Positions 35,660 through 45,683 of a stretch of DNA of 64,000 nucleotides are shown here, piece by piece; position 1 is the stretch's first letter, and every line of letters begins with the position of its first letter. The notes below the pieces were generated by a model. That model searched no databases and was not told the DNA's origin. It saw only the letters and a program-made list of their open reading frames with translations. Source of the stretch: Desulfosalsimonas propionicica (GTDB lineage: Bacteria; Desulfobacterota; Desulfobacteria; Desulfobacterales; Desulfosalsimonadaceae); NCBI RefSeq assembly GCF_013761005.1, contig NZ_JACDUS010000001.1, positions 434,001-498,000 of the forward strand, read 5' to 3'. Made by a program: the position numbers and the translations under genes.

Positions 35660-37939
35660 TTACACCGGCAGTTCAATGATAAAGCGCGCTCCGCCGGACG
35701 GGTTGTCTTCTGTGCTGATGGTGCCCTGATGGTCTGCCACAATTGTGGCCACAATGGCAAGTCCCAGGCCCATCCCGGATTTTTTGGTGGTAAAATCCGG
35801 CTCAAACAGATAGGGCTTGTCTGCGTCCGGGATTCCGCTTCCCGTGTCTGCCACGGCAATCCGGACTTTTTCCTCTTCCGGGGCAAATTCGGCGGTAATG
35901 GAAATTTTTCCCTGTTCCCGGATGGCGGCAATGGCGTTATCAATCAGGTTGATCAGGACCTGCTTGATCTGCTGGCGGTCCAGGTTGAGCCCGGGGATGT
36001 CTTGGCTGATTTTTACCGAAAACGCAATTTCCGGGTGTCCTTCCCTGTAAAGGGCCACGGATTCGTAAATAATGGGGCTCAGCTCGCAGGGGGAGGGATT
36101 GGCAGTCGGAAAGCGGGCGAACGAGGAAAATTCATTGACCAGGTTTCGGATCAGATCCGTGTGATCGATAATGGTCTGGGTGCACTCGTCAAACACGGGA
36201 TCATCGATCTGTTTCTGGTATTTGCGTTTCAGCCGCTGGGCAGACAGGGAAATGGGTGTGAGGGGATTTTTCACCTCATGGGCGATTCTTCTGGCCACTT
36301 CCCGCCAGGCAGCCATGCGCTGGGCTTTTTCCAGCTCGGTCAGATCATCGAAAACCATCACAATGCCCAGCTGACGGCCGGCATCGTCTTTTAAGGCATT
36401 GAAATTGACCTTGAAGGTCCGTCGCTTTCCGTTGATGGTCAGGTTCAGGGCTTTGGAAACGCTGTCGTCAGACTGGCTGGAGAAGTGCGTCATGATTTCA
36501 GAGGCCAGCTTGGGATAGGGTTCGCTCAGCAGGTGTCTGTAGCTTTTTTTCAAAACCTCTGCAGCCTGTATCTGGAGCATCTCTTCGGCCGATGCATTGA
36601 TGGTGGTAATCAGGCCGTGGGCGTCGAGGGATATGACCCCGGCGGATACGTTGTTTAAAACAATTTCCATGTATCTGCGCCGTTCCTCGATCTCCAGGTT
36701 CTGTTCGTAGAGCTTTCTGGCGGAAAACTCCAGCTCCCTCCGGTTGAACCGAAGCTCCCGGGTCATTTTGTTAAACGAGTCCACCAGGGTTTTCATTTCA
36801 TCGTCGGCCTGGACGTTAATGTTATAAGTCAGGTCGCCTTCTGCCAGCTTCCGGGTCCCTTCGGCCAGTTCCATAATGGGAATGGTAATAGAGCGGGAAA
36901 GATACATGCCAAACCAGATGGCGCAAAAAACCACCAGCAGGGCCACCACCGATAAGGTGATAAAATACGACAGCCGGATGGGCTGCTTGAGCATTTCGAT
37001 CTGCTTGTATTCTTCCAGGCCGCGGGATATGGATGCCAGGTGTTCGGCCATGTCCGGGGGCAGAAGTACACTGATGACCACAAAGCCTTTGATTTCATCG
37101 CCCTTGGCGCCGTAGGGCACTGTAGCGATATTTCGGATCAGCTCTCCGTGGGAAAGCAGTTCCGATGTGGACCATGTTGGTGAAGGCGTGGCCATGGATT
37201 TCTGCAGCTGATTGGCGTCGACTTCGGATAAGGCCGCGGCCGGAAGCCCGGGGCCGGTGGAAAAGCCAAGGCGCCTGAAGTTGGCGCCGTAGGCCTCCAC
37301 GGCATCAATGTTAAATTCGCGCTGCACAATCTGGATGTAGTTGTCCAGGCTCGTGTTGTTATCCGGCTTGAGCAGGTTGCGGCTGTTGATCTGGTAGGCG
37401 GCTTTTTCCAGGAAAAACCGGTTGTTGTTCTCCACATGCTGATACATGCTCTGGCCCACGGCAAGGGAATTGTCCAAAGCCTGTTCAATGGGGACCTGGA
37501 ACCAGAATCCGATGCTGCTGGAGATAAAATGCAGGGAAAAGGCAAACAGCACACCGGCCGGCAGCAGGCTCAGGGAGATAAAAGCGGCCACCAGTTTGGT
37601 ACGCAGCCGCGTGCCGGGAATCCGGCTGCGTCTTTCATAAAACAGTTTCACCAGGTTTCGGAAGACCAGAAAGATCAGCAGCAGGATCAGGAGCATGTCG
37701 ATGTTCATGAGAATAAACATCAGCATCATGCTCGAAAAGGGCACCTCCATGCCCCTTACCATGGGCTTGACAATGAGATACGACAGCAGACCCACCAGAA
37801 CCAGAACAACTGCGATGATGATCATGTCGCGCTTTCGGCGTCTGCGGTCTGCTTCATGATCCGGGGGGGTGGGGGTGATGTATCGGTTGGGTCTCACGTT
37901 TTCAATAACCGAATTCAAGGCTGTGCCAGTTGGTTTCAA
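35660..37939 (-). CDS. NtrY-like sensor histidine kinase
   Basis: A 759-residue membrane sensor. Helices near the N-terminus (about 38-60, 68-95, 112-135) are followed by an extracytoplasmic domain (about 135-325) and another helix near 330-350. Then come HAMP (ITIPIMELAEGTRKLAEGDL), PAS (about 415-530), the HisKA H-box (RRIAHEVKNPLTPIS) and the ATPase (NLIDNAIAAI, DTGSGIPD, GMGLGLAI). This is the NtrY architecture. The signal is unknown. It overlaps the upstream DUF4390 gene by 38 bp. Neighbouring lpxC and DUF4390 suggest envelope-related sensing, as inference. Confidence 0.9.
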   Translation of the reverse strand: MKPTGTALNSVIENVRPNRYITPTPPDHEADRRRRKRDMIIIAVVLVLVGLLSYLIVKPMVRGMEVPFSSMMLMFILMNIDMLLILLLIFLVFRNLVKLFYERRSRIPGTRLRTKLVAAFISLSLLPAGVLFAFSLHFISSSIGFWFQVPIEQALDNSLAVGQSMYQHVENNNRFFLEKAAYQINSRNLLKPDNNTSLDNYIQIVQREFNIDAVEAYGANFRRLGFSTGPGLPAAALSEVDANQLQKSMATPSPTWSTSELLSHGELIRNIATVPYGAKGDEIKGFVVISVLLPPDMAEHLASISRGLEEYKQIEMLKQPIRLSYFITLSVVALLVVFCAIWFGMYLSRSITIPIMELAEGTRKLAEGDLTYNINVQADDEMKTLVDSFNKMTRELRFNRRELEFSARKLYEQNLEIEERRRYMEIVLNNVSAGVISLDAHGLITTINASAEEMLQIQAAEVLKKSYRHLLSEPYPKLASEIMTHFSSQSDDSVSKALNLTINGKRRTFKVNFNALKDDAGRQLGIVMVFDDLTELEKAQRMAAWREVARRIAHEVKNPLTPISLSAQRLKRKYQKQIDDPVFDECTQTIIDHTDLIRNLVNEFSSFARFPTANPSPCELSPIIYESVALYREGHPEIAFSVKISQDIPGLNLDRQQIKQVLINLIDNAIAAIREQGKISITAEFAPEEEKVRIAVADTGSGIPDADKPYLFEPDFTTKKSGMGLGLAIVATIVADHQGTISTEDNPSGGARFIIELPV

Positions 37940-38477
37940 AATCCCACAGGGAAACGAAAAAAAAGATGTAATTCAGGTAAAAAGGCAGTTCCACCGTATC
38001 GAGCCTGGCCTTGGCCCGGATTCGATATTTTTTGCCTTCCTGGAGTTTGTCAAGTGCGGCGATGCGCAGACTTTTGATTTCCGACATCCATTGCCGGGCC
38101 TTTTCAAAGCTGTCCGTGGTCAGGGTTCGGTTCTCCTCCCAGGAACGGCGGATCACAAACTGTTTTTTGAGGCTTTCATATTTGATGGTGTGGGTAACTT
38201 TTTTTTCCGCCACCAGGGAGTTGGGAAGCACAAAGGCATTGATCTTCTCCAGGCGGACAATAAAGGAAAAGGATGTGGGAATGCCGTTTAGCACGGCCTG
38301 TTTCATCTGTTCGGTAAAAGCGCCTTCAACTGTAACAAACAAAAGCAGATCATCCCGGGTATTGCTGATTACCATGTCGGTCAGCCGGGCTTTTTGAGCC
38401 TCGGCAGGCGCCGGCACGATTGCCGGGATCAGGAAAACAGCCAGGAGGATGAGGAAAAAAAAACGTGTTTTTTTCAC
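37902..38477 (-). CDS. DUF4390 family secreted protein
   Basis: An envelope protein with a clear signal peptide (KKTRFFFLILLAVFLIPAIV ending near AEA), followed by a beta-rich domain and a C-terminal segment WDFETNWHSLEFGY. DUF4390 genes commonly sit directly before ntrY-like kinases. GTG at 38477 has GGAAAG 6 nt upstream and yields a clean signal peptide; ATG at 38513 is the alternative. Function unknown; it may supply an envelope signal to the kinase. Confidence 0.78.
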   Translation of the reverse strand: MKKTRFFFLILLAVFLIPAIVPAPAEAQKARLTDMVISNTRDDLLLFVTVEGAFTEQMKQAVLNGIPTSFSFIVRLEKINAFVLPNSLVAEKKVTHTIKYESLKKQFVIRRSWEENRTLTTDSFEKARQWMSEIKSLRIAALDKLQEGKKYRIRAKARLDTVELPFYLNYIFFFVSLWDFETNWHSLEFGY

Positions 38478-38534
38478 AAATATCTTTCCGGAACGCAAGG
38501 GATCCAACGGCATCCTTTCAAAGCCCTTTGCCGC

Positions 38535-39476
38535 TTACCCGGCAGCTGCTTCGAATTGTTCGAGGGTCGTGGTTTTCCAGCATTGCTTATGCCTGAAAAA
38601 GGTCTTTAAAAATTCGTGGTTAAAGTTGTGGCCGGATTTGTGTAACACAATGTGGCCGACAATGGGGATTCCCAGAAGGGAAAAATCGCCGATGCAGTCA
38701 AGAATCTTGTGCCGGACAAATTCGTCGGGCCAGCGCAGGCCTTCTTCATTGACCACGCCGTTTTTGTCAATGGCAACGGCATTGTCCAGCGACCCCCCCC
38801 TGGCCAGGCCGTAGAATTTTAGCATCTCCATTTCATGCATGAACCCGAAGGTCCTGGCCCCGGCGAGCTCGGTTTCAAACCGATTTTCGTCCAATTCGAT
38901 TTCAAGGCGCTGCCGGCCGATGGCCGGATGGTCGAAGTCAATGGAGCAGGTGATTTTCTGCCTGCGGTCTGGATAGACGCACACCGATTTATCTCCGTCT
39001 TCCAGAAAGATCGGTTTTTGGATCCAGAAGTAAAACCGCGGGGCCTCTTGTTCTGCAATGCCCGTTTCCCGTATGCCCCGGGTAAATACCGCTGCACTGC
39101 CGTCCATGATGGGCAGCTCGTAATCATCGAGTTCCACGATGGCGTTGTCAATGGAAAGACCTGCAAATGTGGCCATCAGGTGCTCAATGGTTGAGACGAT
39201 GCACCCGTTTTCCCCGATGACGGTGGCCAGGCTGGTGTCCACCACCCGGTTGAAATGACCGGCCACTGTGGGCCTGGCGGGCAAATCCGTACGCCGGAAT
39301 TTAATGCCGAAGTTTGGCGGCGCCGGCTCAATGTTTAAGTGTACAGTTCTTCCGGAATGCACGCCCTGGCCGGTAAACGACACTGGTGCAGCCAGGGTCC
39401 GTTGATATTTATAAAGTCCCATAAGGGTTTGTTGTCCTGCTTGGTCAATTGGCATGACGGCCTTTTTGGGGTCCAT
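38535..39476 (-). CDS. lpxC: UDP-3-O-acyl-N-acetylglucosamine deacetylase LpxC
   Basis: LpxC catalyses the committed step of lipid A synthesis. Zinc ligands and catalytic residues are visible: STIEHLMA (His), RHKILDCIGDFSLLG (His and Asp) and SGHNFNHEFL. QRTLAAPVSFTGQGVHSG is the typical N-terminal motif. The longest form starts at 39476, but ATG at 39422 (MGLYKYQRTL) would match the family N-terminus better. A promoter-like sequence is at 39507-39535. LpxC confirms a Gram-negative outer membrane. Confidence 0.94.
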   Translation of the reverse strand: MDPKKAVMPIDQAGQQTLMGLYKYQRTLAAPVSFTGQGVHSGRTVHLNIEPAPPNFGIKFRRTDLPARPTVAGHFNRVVDTSLATVIGENGCIVSTIEHLMATFAGLSIDNAIVELDDYELPIMDGSAAVFTRGIRETGIAEQEAPRFYFWIQKPIFLEDGDKSVCVYPDRRQKITCSIDFDHPAIGRQRLEIELDENRFETELAGARTFGFMHEMEMLKFYGLARGGSLDNAVAIDKNGVVNEEGLRWPDEFVRHKILDCIGDFSLLGIPIVGHIVLHKSGHNFNHEFLKTFFRHKQCWKTTTLEQFEAAAG

Positions 39477-39506
39477 TTCAGCCGGCCTGCGTCCATATTT
39501 AATCTT

Positions 39507-39535
39507 TTTATAACGGATTCTGTATCAAATTGCAA
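39507..39535 (-). promoter_or_regulatory. sigma70-type promoter for lpxC
   Basis: On the minus strand TTGCAA and TATAAA are 17 bp apart, 31 bp before the first lpxC start codon. Matches to consensus are 4/6 and 5/6. Confidence 0.45.
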
Positions 39536-39710
39536 TGCAGACCGCAACATGTCAGAGACGGGCCGCTTTTTTTAAAAACCCCTTTTCGTTTCCTGAAAGG
39601 TCCGGCAAACAAAAGGACTTTCAGCTATTTTCGGATTTTTCAATTGTTCGGGCCTCACGGCTTTGCTATGGTTTGCCCGGCACACAAACAGAGTTTGAGT
39701 AAACCAAAGA

Positions 39711-39729
39711 TGATGGACTCGTAAAAGTC
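39711..39729 (+). repeat. solo end of a palindromic A-type element
   Basis: TGATGGACTCGTAAAAGTC matches the first bases of elements A1/A2 (TGATGGCGCCGTAAAAGTC) with three differences, in the lpxC/comM divergent gap just before the comM ribosome-binding site. No matching second end is nearby, so it may be a remnant or chance similarity. Confidence 0.35.
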
Positions 39730-39751
39730 GATTTTCAGCGGGAGGGCATCC

Positions 39752-41275
39752 GTGTTGTCCAGGGTCATTACCGGTGCAGTCGTGGGAATCAACGGCCTGC
39801 TCATGGAGGTGGAGGTTGATATTGCCCGCGGGCTTCCGGCGTTTTCCACTGTGGGTCTTCCCGAGGCCGCGGTCCGGGAAAGCCGGGAGCGGGTCAAAGC
39901 CGCTATTGTCAATTGCGGCTACGGGTTTCCCGATGACCGGATCACAGTGAATCTGGCCCCGGCTCATATAAAGAAGGAGGGTACGGGATTTGACCTGCCC
40001 ATCGCAGCCGGAATTCTCGAGGCTTCGGGAGTGATACCGGCCGGGGCCGCAGATTCCTGCGTGCTGGTGGGTGAGTTGGCTCTGGACGGGCGCATCAAGC
40101 CGGTCAACGGTTGCCTTCCTCTGGTGCTTGCCGCAAAAGAGGCCGGGTACAGGGGGCTTGTGGCGCCTTATGACAACCGCCGGGAAGCCGCCGTGGCCGA
40201 CGGGATCGACGTTTATCCGGTCCGGTATTTGGCTGAGGTGGTTGATTTTCTCCGCCAGACCCGGGAAATTTCTCCCCAGCAGCCGCCTGCATCTGAATGC
40301 AACACCCGGGCGGCCTCTGAAGCCGATTTCTCCGAAGTGGCCGGCCAGGCCCATGTTAAAAGAGCACTGGAGATTGCTGCAGCCGGCGCCCATAATGTGA
40401 TGATGATCGGCCCCCCGGGTTCGGGCAAAACCATGCTGGCCAAAAGATTTGCCGGTATTGTGCCGGCCATGGATTTTTCCGAGGCCATTGAGACCACCAA
40501 GATTTTCAGTGTGGCCGGACTGCTGGCAAAGGACCAGGCCCTGGTGACCCAACGGCCCTTTCGCGCCCCCCATCACACCATTTCCGATGCCGGACTGATC
40601 GGCGGCGGCGGGATTCCGCGCCCCGGCGAGGTGAGCCTGGCCCATAACGGGGTGCTGTTTTTGGACGAACTGCCGGAATTCAAAAAAAGCGTCCTCGAGG
40701 TGCTGCGCCAGCCGCTGGAAGACCGGCAAGTGACCATTTCACGGGCCTCCACATCCCTTACCTACCCTTCGGACTTTATTTTGGTGACGGCCTTGAATCC
40801 TTGCCCCTGCGGCTATTATTCGGACCCGGCCCACGAGTGCCGGTGTTCTGCGGCCCAGATTGCAAGATACCGAAATCGGCTGTCCGGACCTTTGCTTGAC
40901 CGTATTGATATGCATGTGGAGGTGCCGGCGGTGGTCTACAGCGATCTTGTGGCAGAGGGGGCAGGAGAGCCTTCGGCTGAAATCCGCCGGCGGGTTGTAG
41001 CGGCAAGAAAGCTTCAGGCCCGGCGGTTTCGAAAAACCCGAATCCGTACCAATGCCGTCATGAACAGCCGCCATATCCGTCAGCACTGCGTTATTGACGC
41101 CGAATCCCAGCAAATCATCAAAAACGCGGCAGACCGCCTTGGTCTTTCTGCCCGGGCCTATCACAGGATACTCAAGATTGCCCGCACTATTGCCGATCTG
41201 GAGCCATCCGAGGGGATCAGGCCTCCGCATATCCTTGAGGCAATTGGTTACCGGAGCATGGACAGGCCGGTGTAG
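39752..41275 (+). CDS. comM: ComM/YifB-family Mg-chelatase-like AAA+ ATPase
   Basis: A 507-residue protein with an N-terminal ChlI-like domain ([21 protein letters not shown]), a central AAA+ domain (Walker [15 protein letters not shown], Walker [12 protein letters not shown]) and the C-terminal ComM domain with a CxCGYYSDP-type Cys patch. Homologous ComM is a branch-migration helicase that helps integrate DNA in natural transformation. The start is GTG at 39752, with GGGAGG 6 nt upstream. Confidence 0.9.
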   Translation: MLSRVITGAVVGINGLLMEVEVDIARGLPAFSTVGLPEAAVRESRERVKAAIVNCGYGFPDDRITVNLAPAHIKKEGTGFDLPIAAGILEASGVIPAGAADSCVLVGELALDGRIKPVNGCLPLVLAAKEAGYRGLVAPYDNRREAAVADGIDVYPVRYLAEVVDFLRQTREISPQQPPASECNTRAASEADFSEVAGQAHVKRALEIAAAGAHNVMMIGPPGSGKTMLAKRFAGIVPAMDFSEAIETTKIFSVAGLLAKDQALVTQRPFRAPHHTISDAGLIGGGGIPRPGEVSLAHNGVLFLDELPEFKKSVLEVLRQPLEDRQVTISRASTSLTYPSDFILVTALNPCPCGYYSDPAHECRCSAAQIARYRNRLSGPLLDRIDMHVEVPAVVYSDLVAEGAGEPSAEIRRRVVAARKLQARRFRKTRIRTNAVMNSRHIRQHCVIDAESQQIIKNAADRLGLSARAYHRILKIARTIADLEPSEGIRPPHILEAIGYRSMDRPV

Positions 41276-41312
41276 CCGGTTCAATAAAAATCATTTCGAG
41301 GAAAAAAACGAC

Positions 41313-42485
41313 GTGATCCCTTATGATGTGTGGGCGGAAATCAATCTGGCCGCCATTGCGCAAAATATCCGGAATCTCAGGGCCGGACTGACAAACAACG
41401 CCCGTCTGATGGCCGTGGTGAAGGCAAACGCTTACGGCCACGGAGCCGTGCCCGTGGCCCGGCAGGCGGTGGCCGCCGGTGCCGGCTGCCTGGCCGTCGC
41501 CCGCCTGGCAGAAGCACTGGAGCTTCGGTATGCGGGCCTTTCCTGTCCGATCCTGATTTTCGGCCACACTCCCCCGGAAATGGCCGGCAAGCTCATGGCC
41601 TTTGATCTCATCCAGACGGTATACGCTTATGCCGACGCCAGGGATCTCGACCGGCGGGCGCAGGCCGATGGCAGGACCATCCGGGTGCATGTCAAGATTG
41701 ATACGGGGATGGGGCGTCTGGGCGTGGCCGGATGGCCGGATTCCTCCCGGGACGCTTGCGGGGAAGCGGCAGAGGAAGTTGCGGCCATCTGCGGTCTGTC
41801 CGGTCTGAGGGCTGAAGGGGTTTACACCCATTTTGCCACTGCGGACAGCCCGGATCCGGCCGGAACGCGCAGGCAGCTGGAGACGTTTTTGCAGATTCTG
41901 TCGGCCCTGGAGCGACGGGGTATAACCTTTTCAGTGCGCCATGCGGCAAACAGCGCAGCTGCCATCAACCTTCCCGAAACTCATCTGGACATGGTGCGAC
42001 CGGGCATTAGCATATATGGATGTTATCCGTCCCATGAGGCGCAACAATCCGGGGTTCATTTGGAGCCCGCCATGAGCCTGCGTGCCAGAATCGTTCATCT
42101 AAAGAGGGTGGATTCGGGTTTCAGGGTCAGCTACGGGTGGACGGAGCAAACCCGGGAGAAAACCCTCATTGCCACCGTGCCCATCGGGTATGCGGACGGT
42201 TATGACCGGCATTTTTCCTCCAGGGGACGAATGTCGCTTCGCGGTTTTCCGGTACCGGTAATCGGCCGGGTATGCATGGACCACACAATGATAGATGTCG
42301 GCGCTGTGCCGGATGCGGCCTGCGGTGAGCCCGTTCTGGTCTTCGGCCGGGACACCCGTGGAACGCTTGCCGCGGATCATCTGGCACAAGCGCTGGGGAC
42401 CATTCATTACGAGGTTTTATCCCGGATTTCCGCCAGAATCCCCAGGATTTACAAATCTGGGTTGCCAAAAGGAAACGATATATAG
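41313..42485 (+). CDS. alr: alanine racemase
   Basis: This PLP enzyme makes D-alanine for peptidoglycan. The PLP lysine lies in AVVKANAYGHGAVPVA, the catalytic tyrosine in RVSYGWT, and GRVCMDHTMIDVG is conserved. The start is GTG at 41313 after GAGGA, giving 390 residues. It follows comM by 37 bp. Confidence 0.93.
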   Translation: MIPYDVWAEINLAAIAQNIRNLRAGLTNNARLMAVVKANAYGHGAVPVARQAVAAGAGCLAVARLAEALELRYAGLSCPILIFGHTPPEMAGKLMAFDLIQTVYAYADARDLDRRAQADGRTIRVHVKIDTGMGRLGVAGWPDSSRDACGEAAEEVAAICGLSGLRAEGVYTHFATADSPDPAGTRRQLETFLQILSALERRGITFSVRHAANSAAAINLPETHLDMVRPGISIYGCYPSHEAQQSGVHLEPAMSLRARIVHLKRVDSGFRVSYGWTEQTREKTLIATVPIGYADGYDRHFSSRGRMSLRGFPVPVIGRVCMDHTMIDVGAVPDAACGEPVLVFGRDTRGTLAADHLAQALGTIHYEVLSRISARIPRIYKSGLPKGNDI

Positions 42486-42877
42486 TGCTTGCCGGGTACT
42501 ATAATCCTATATGTTGAGGGTTTTCCGGTTGCCTAACACAGTGGATTTGCGCCGGAATTTGGGCGCTGAAATTCCTTGACAAGGCAGGGGGCGGGTGCTA
42601 AAAAAATACTTTCGGCACGGTAAGTGTGGAGTAGATTGATTTTCTTTGAAAATTAAGCAGTTAATAAGTATTTAAGCAAAAGATGCCCGGAAATCCGGTT
42701 ATAAGGGCCCGAAAAAGATGCGATGGAACGGATCTATAAAGAGTGCGAAAATGATTTTGTTACGTGTGAGATAAGAAAGGAGGTGCACACGGCTCGCAAC
42801 GGAACGTTTGCTTTTTTACATGAACTTAGTGGAAATGTGGTAACATTCACTAACAATTGACAATCAGGAGGTTGATA
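42486..42877 (+). other. 392-bp leader and promoter region of the apr operon
   Basis: The gap holds a good promoter (42576-42604) that implies a 5' leader of about 265 nt before aprB. Within the leader, AAGGAGGTG at 42779-42787 looks like a perfect ribosome-binding site but has no properly spaced ATG; a weak 26-codon reading frame starting at the adjacent GTG would overlap it. Nothing else is recognised. Confidence 0.5.
42576..42604 (+). promoter_or_regulatory. sigma70-type promoter for aprBA
   Basis: The -35 box is a perfect TTGACA at 42576-42581. After 17 bp comes TAAAAA at 42599-42604. It is the best promoter-like sequence between alr and aprB. Confidence 0.5.
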
Positions 42878-43315
42878 ATGCCAAGTTTCGTCATTACCGA
42901 AAAATGCGACGGCTGCAAGGGCGGGGACAAGACAGCATGTATGTACATTTGTCCCAACGACTTGATGGTCCTCGAACCCAACACCATGAAAGCTTATAAC
43001 CAGGAGCCCGATCAGTGCTGGGAATGTTTTTCCTGCGTAAAAATCTGCCCCACCCAGGCCATTGAAGTCCGCGGCTATGCCGATTTCGTTCCTCTGGGAA
43101 GCAGCATCTATCCCATGCTGGGAACCGAAGATGTCATGTGGACCTGTAAGTTCAGAAACGGCTTGGTCAAACGCTTCAAGTTCCCCATCCGGACCACTCC
43201 CGAAGGCGAAGCCAATGCCTACAACGACTTGAAAGGCAAGGATCTCGAAAGCGACCTGCTGTCCACCGAAGAAGCCGACGGCTACCAGGTCCCCAAACCC
43301 CAGGCGACCGTATAG
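42878..43315 (+). CDS. aprB: adenylylsulfate reductase beta subunit AprB
   Basis: The electron-transfer subunit of APS reductase, 145 residues, with two [4Fe-4S] sites: CDGCKGGDKTACMYICP and CWECFSCVKICP. The C-terminal extension wraps around AprA in known structures. ATG at 42878 follows CAGGAGG. It passes electrons to the AprA flavin for APS reduction to sulfite and AMP, and is thought to receive them via Qmo. Confidence 0.97.
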   Translation: MPSFVITEKCDGCKGGDKTACMYICPNDLMVLEPNTMKAYNQEPDQCWECFSCVKICPTQAIEVRGYADFVPLGSSIYPMLGTEDVMWTCKFRNGLVKRFKFPIRTTPEGEANAYNDLKGKDLESDLLSTEEADGYQVPKPQATV

Positions 43316-43376
43316 CCGGTTCGCCCGGACGGACGAGATTAATTCAAACTGATTCGATCTTTAAGGAGGATATAAG

Positions 43377-45353
43377 ATGGCATTACCGAATAAACCCAAG
43401 GGTGAACTCAAGGCCGTGAGAGATCCGGAAGTTGAGGAGAAAGAAGTCGACGTCCTGATTGTAGGCGGTGGCATGGCGGCTTGCGGCGCTGCATTTGAAG
43501 CAAAGAAGTGGGCTGACAGTGAATCCGTTCTGCTCGTGGACAAGGCTGCGCTGGAGCGCTCCGGTGCTGTAGCGCAGGGGCTTTCCGCAATCAATACCTA
43601 TATCGGCGACAATACACCCGATGATTATGTCCGCATGGTCAGAAACGACCTGATGGGCATTGTCCGCGAAGACCTGATTTTTGACCTGGGCTGCCACGTG
43701 GATGATTCCGTTCATTTGTTTGAGGAATGGGGTCTGCCCGTATGGAAGAAATCCCCGGAAGGCAAGAACCTCGACGGCAAAAAGGGTCTGAAACAGGGCA
43801 CCCTGAAGTCCGGCGCACAGCCTGTCCGCACGGGTAAATGGCAGATCATGATCAACGGCGAATCCTATAAGCGGATCGTTGCCGAAGCCGCCAAAAAGGC
43901 CCTGGGCGACGACAACATCCTGGAGCGGGTTTTCATCGTTGAGCTGCTTCTTGACAAAAACAAGGAAAATCAGATCGCCGGCGCGGTGGGTTTTTCCGTG
44001 CGTGAAAACAAAGTCTACATCATCAAGGCCAAAACCATGATGGTGGCCTGCGGCGGCGCAGTCAACATTTACCAGCCGCGGTCAGTGGGCGAAGGCAAGG
44101 GCCGTGCATGGTACCCGGTATGGAACTCCGGTTCCACCTATACCCTGTGCATGAAGGTCGGTGCAGAGCTGTCCATGATGGAAAACCGGTTCACCCCGGC
44201 GCGCTTCAAAGATGGTTACGGCCCCGTGGGCGCATGGTTCCTGCTGTTTAAGGCCAAAGCCCTCAACGGCCTGGGTGAGTCCTATGTTGCCAGCGACGCA
44301 GCCAAAAAAGAGCTTGAATTCTATGCGCCTTACGGCACTGCCGCCATCACCCCGACCTGTCTGCGTAACCACCTGATGCTCTTTGAGATGAAGGCCGGCC
44401 GTGGTCCGATCCTCATGGACACCGTGACCGCTCTGGCAGAACTCGGCAAATCCCTGGACAAGAAGGAACTCAAGCATCTTGAGTCCGAAGCCTGGGAAGA
44501 CTTCCTGGACATGACATGTGGCCAGGCCAACCTGTGGTGCGCCACCAACACCGAACCGGAAAAGAAAAACTCCGAGCTTATGCCCACCGAGCCGTACCTG
44601 CTGGGTTCGCACTCGGGTTGCTGCGGTCTGTGGACCTCCGGCCCGGATTATGACTGGGTCCCGGATTCTTTCAAGATCAAGGCGGACAACGGCAAGGTTT
44701 ACAACCGCATGACCACTGTCAACGGTCTGTTCACCTCCGGCGACGGCGTGGGCTGCTCCGGCCACAAGTTCTCCTCCGGCTCCCATGCTGAAGGACGTAT
44801 GGCCGCCAAGCAGATGGTTCGTTATGCCAAGGATCACGCTGACTACAGCCCCGAGCTGGCCCTGAGCAAGGACGAGATCGTGGACATGGTCTACAAGCCG
44901 GTCCGGACTTATCTGGACAATTGCGAATACACCACGGCTGAAGACATCAACCCGAACTACCTCAAGCCCGAGGGCATGATGTACCGGCTGATGAAGGCCA
45001 CCCATGAATACGGCGCAGGTACCGCTACCTTCTATGAAACCACCAGCAAAAACCTTGAGATCGTCATGGATCTGCTGGAGGTCATGCGTGAAGACTGCGA
45101 AAAACTGGCCGCCGGGGACCTGCATGAGCTGATGCGCGCCTGGGAAATTTATCACCGCATCTGGACGGTGGAATCCCACCTGCGGCACATCCAGTTCCGT
45201 AAAGAAACCCGGTACCCGGGCTTCTACTATCAGTCGGACTACCCGAACCAGGATGACGAGAACTGGTTCTGCTTCACCAACTCCAAGTATGATCCCAAGG
45301 CCCAGAAATGGGATACTTTCAAGCGGGATTATGTCCAGATCATTCCCGATTAA
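43377..45353 (+). CDS. aprA: adenylylsulfate reductase alpha subunit AprA
   Basis: The catalytic flavoprotein of APS reductase, 658 residues. The FAD site is VLIVGGGMAACGAAFEAKKW, and the fumarate-reductase-like fold is recognisable throughout (for example GDGVGCSGHKFSSGSHAEGR). AAGGAGG precedes ATG. It follows aprB by 61 bp. A strong terminator follows, so qmoABC is probably expressed partly from its own start. Codon use is biased to C/G-ending codons, as expected for a very highly expressed gene. Confidence 0.97.
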   Translation: MALPNKPKGELKAVRDPEVEEKEVDVLIVGGGMAACGAAFEAKKWADSESVLLVDKAALERSGAVAQGLSAINTYIGDNTPDDYVRMVRNDLMGIVREDLIFDLGCHVDDSVHLFEEWGLPVWKKSPEGKNLDGKKGLKQGTLKSGAQPVRTGKWQIMINGESYKRIVAEAAKKALGDDNILERVFIVELLLDKNKENQIAGAVGFSVRENKVYIIKAKTMMVACGGAVNIYQPRSVGEGKGRAWYPVWNSGSTYTLCMKVGAELSMMENRFTPARFKDGYGPVGAWFLLFKAKALNGLGESYVASDAAKKELEFYAPYGTAAITPTCLRNHLMLFEMKAGRGPILMDTVTALAELGKSLDKKELKHLESEAWEDFLDMTCGQANLWCATNTEPEKKNSELMPTEPYLLGSHSGCCGLWTSGPDYDWVPDSFKIKADNGKVYNRMTTVNGLFTSGDGVGCSGHKFSSGSHAEGRMAAKQMVRYAKDHADYSPELALSKDEIVDMVYKPVRTYLDNCEYTTAEDINPNYLKPEGMMYRLMKATHEYGAGTATFYETTSKNLEIVMDLLEVMREDCEKLAAGDLHELMRAWEIYHRIWTVESHLRHIQFRKETRYPGFYYQSDYPNQDDENWFCFTNSKYDPKAQKWDTFKRDYVQIIPD

Positions 45354-45683
45354 ACCGGAGATGATCGGCGATTAGCAGCATATACCTCCAGGTGTCGGAT
45401 CGACACCTGGAGGTTTTTATTAAACACAGCCCTGGATGACATTTCAAGCCCATTGAATTCGTTTCCGATTTGGAAACCGCAGGCTGGAGTCCGGAGAACC
45501 GGTGCGGACAGTAGGGGCCCGCGACAATCCGGCATCGAGCCAGCTGTTTCGAAAATACATCAGATCGATATGAACGCAAATGGACGGGCAAGCCGGTCCA
45601 ATATAAGGATATGAACATGATGGAATGAAGAGGCCAGATATAGACGGTTAAACGAATCGAACCTATAAGCACGGAGGGACAGC
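45354..45683 (+). other. 330-bp aprA-qmoA intergenic region
   Basis: After the aprA terminator (45385-45418), about 265 bp remain before qmoA. I see no gene and no convincing promoter hexamers there, although separate initiation for qmoABC would be expected. A GGAGGG ribosome-binding site lies just before qmoA. Confidence 0.5.
45385..45418 (+). terminator. intrinsic terminator of aprBA
   Basis: CCTCCAGGTGTCG and CGACACCTGGAGG form a perfect 13-bp stem with a GAT loop and are followed by TTTTT, 32 bp after the aprA stop. Confidence 0.9.

Noticed and set aside
42787-42862. 26-codon leader peptide starting at the GTG after AAGGAGG in the apr leader
   Set aside because: The start codon touches the ribosome-binding sequence, so spacing is wrong; no attenuation hairpin follows.
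44082-45188. 368-codon minus-strand open frame inside aprA
   Set aside because: Antisense shadow of a highly biased gene; no motif, no ribosome-binding site, no conserved family.
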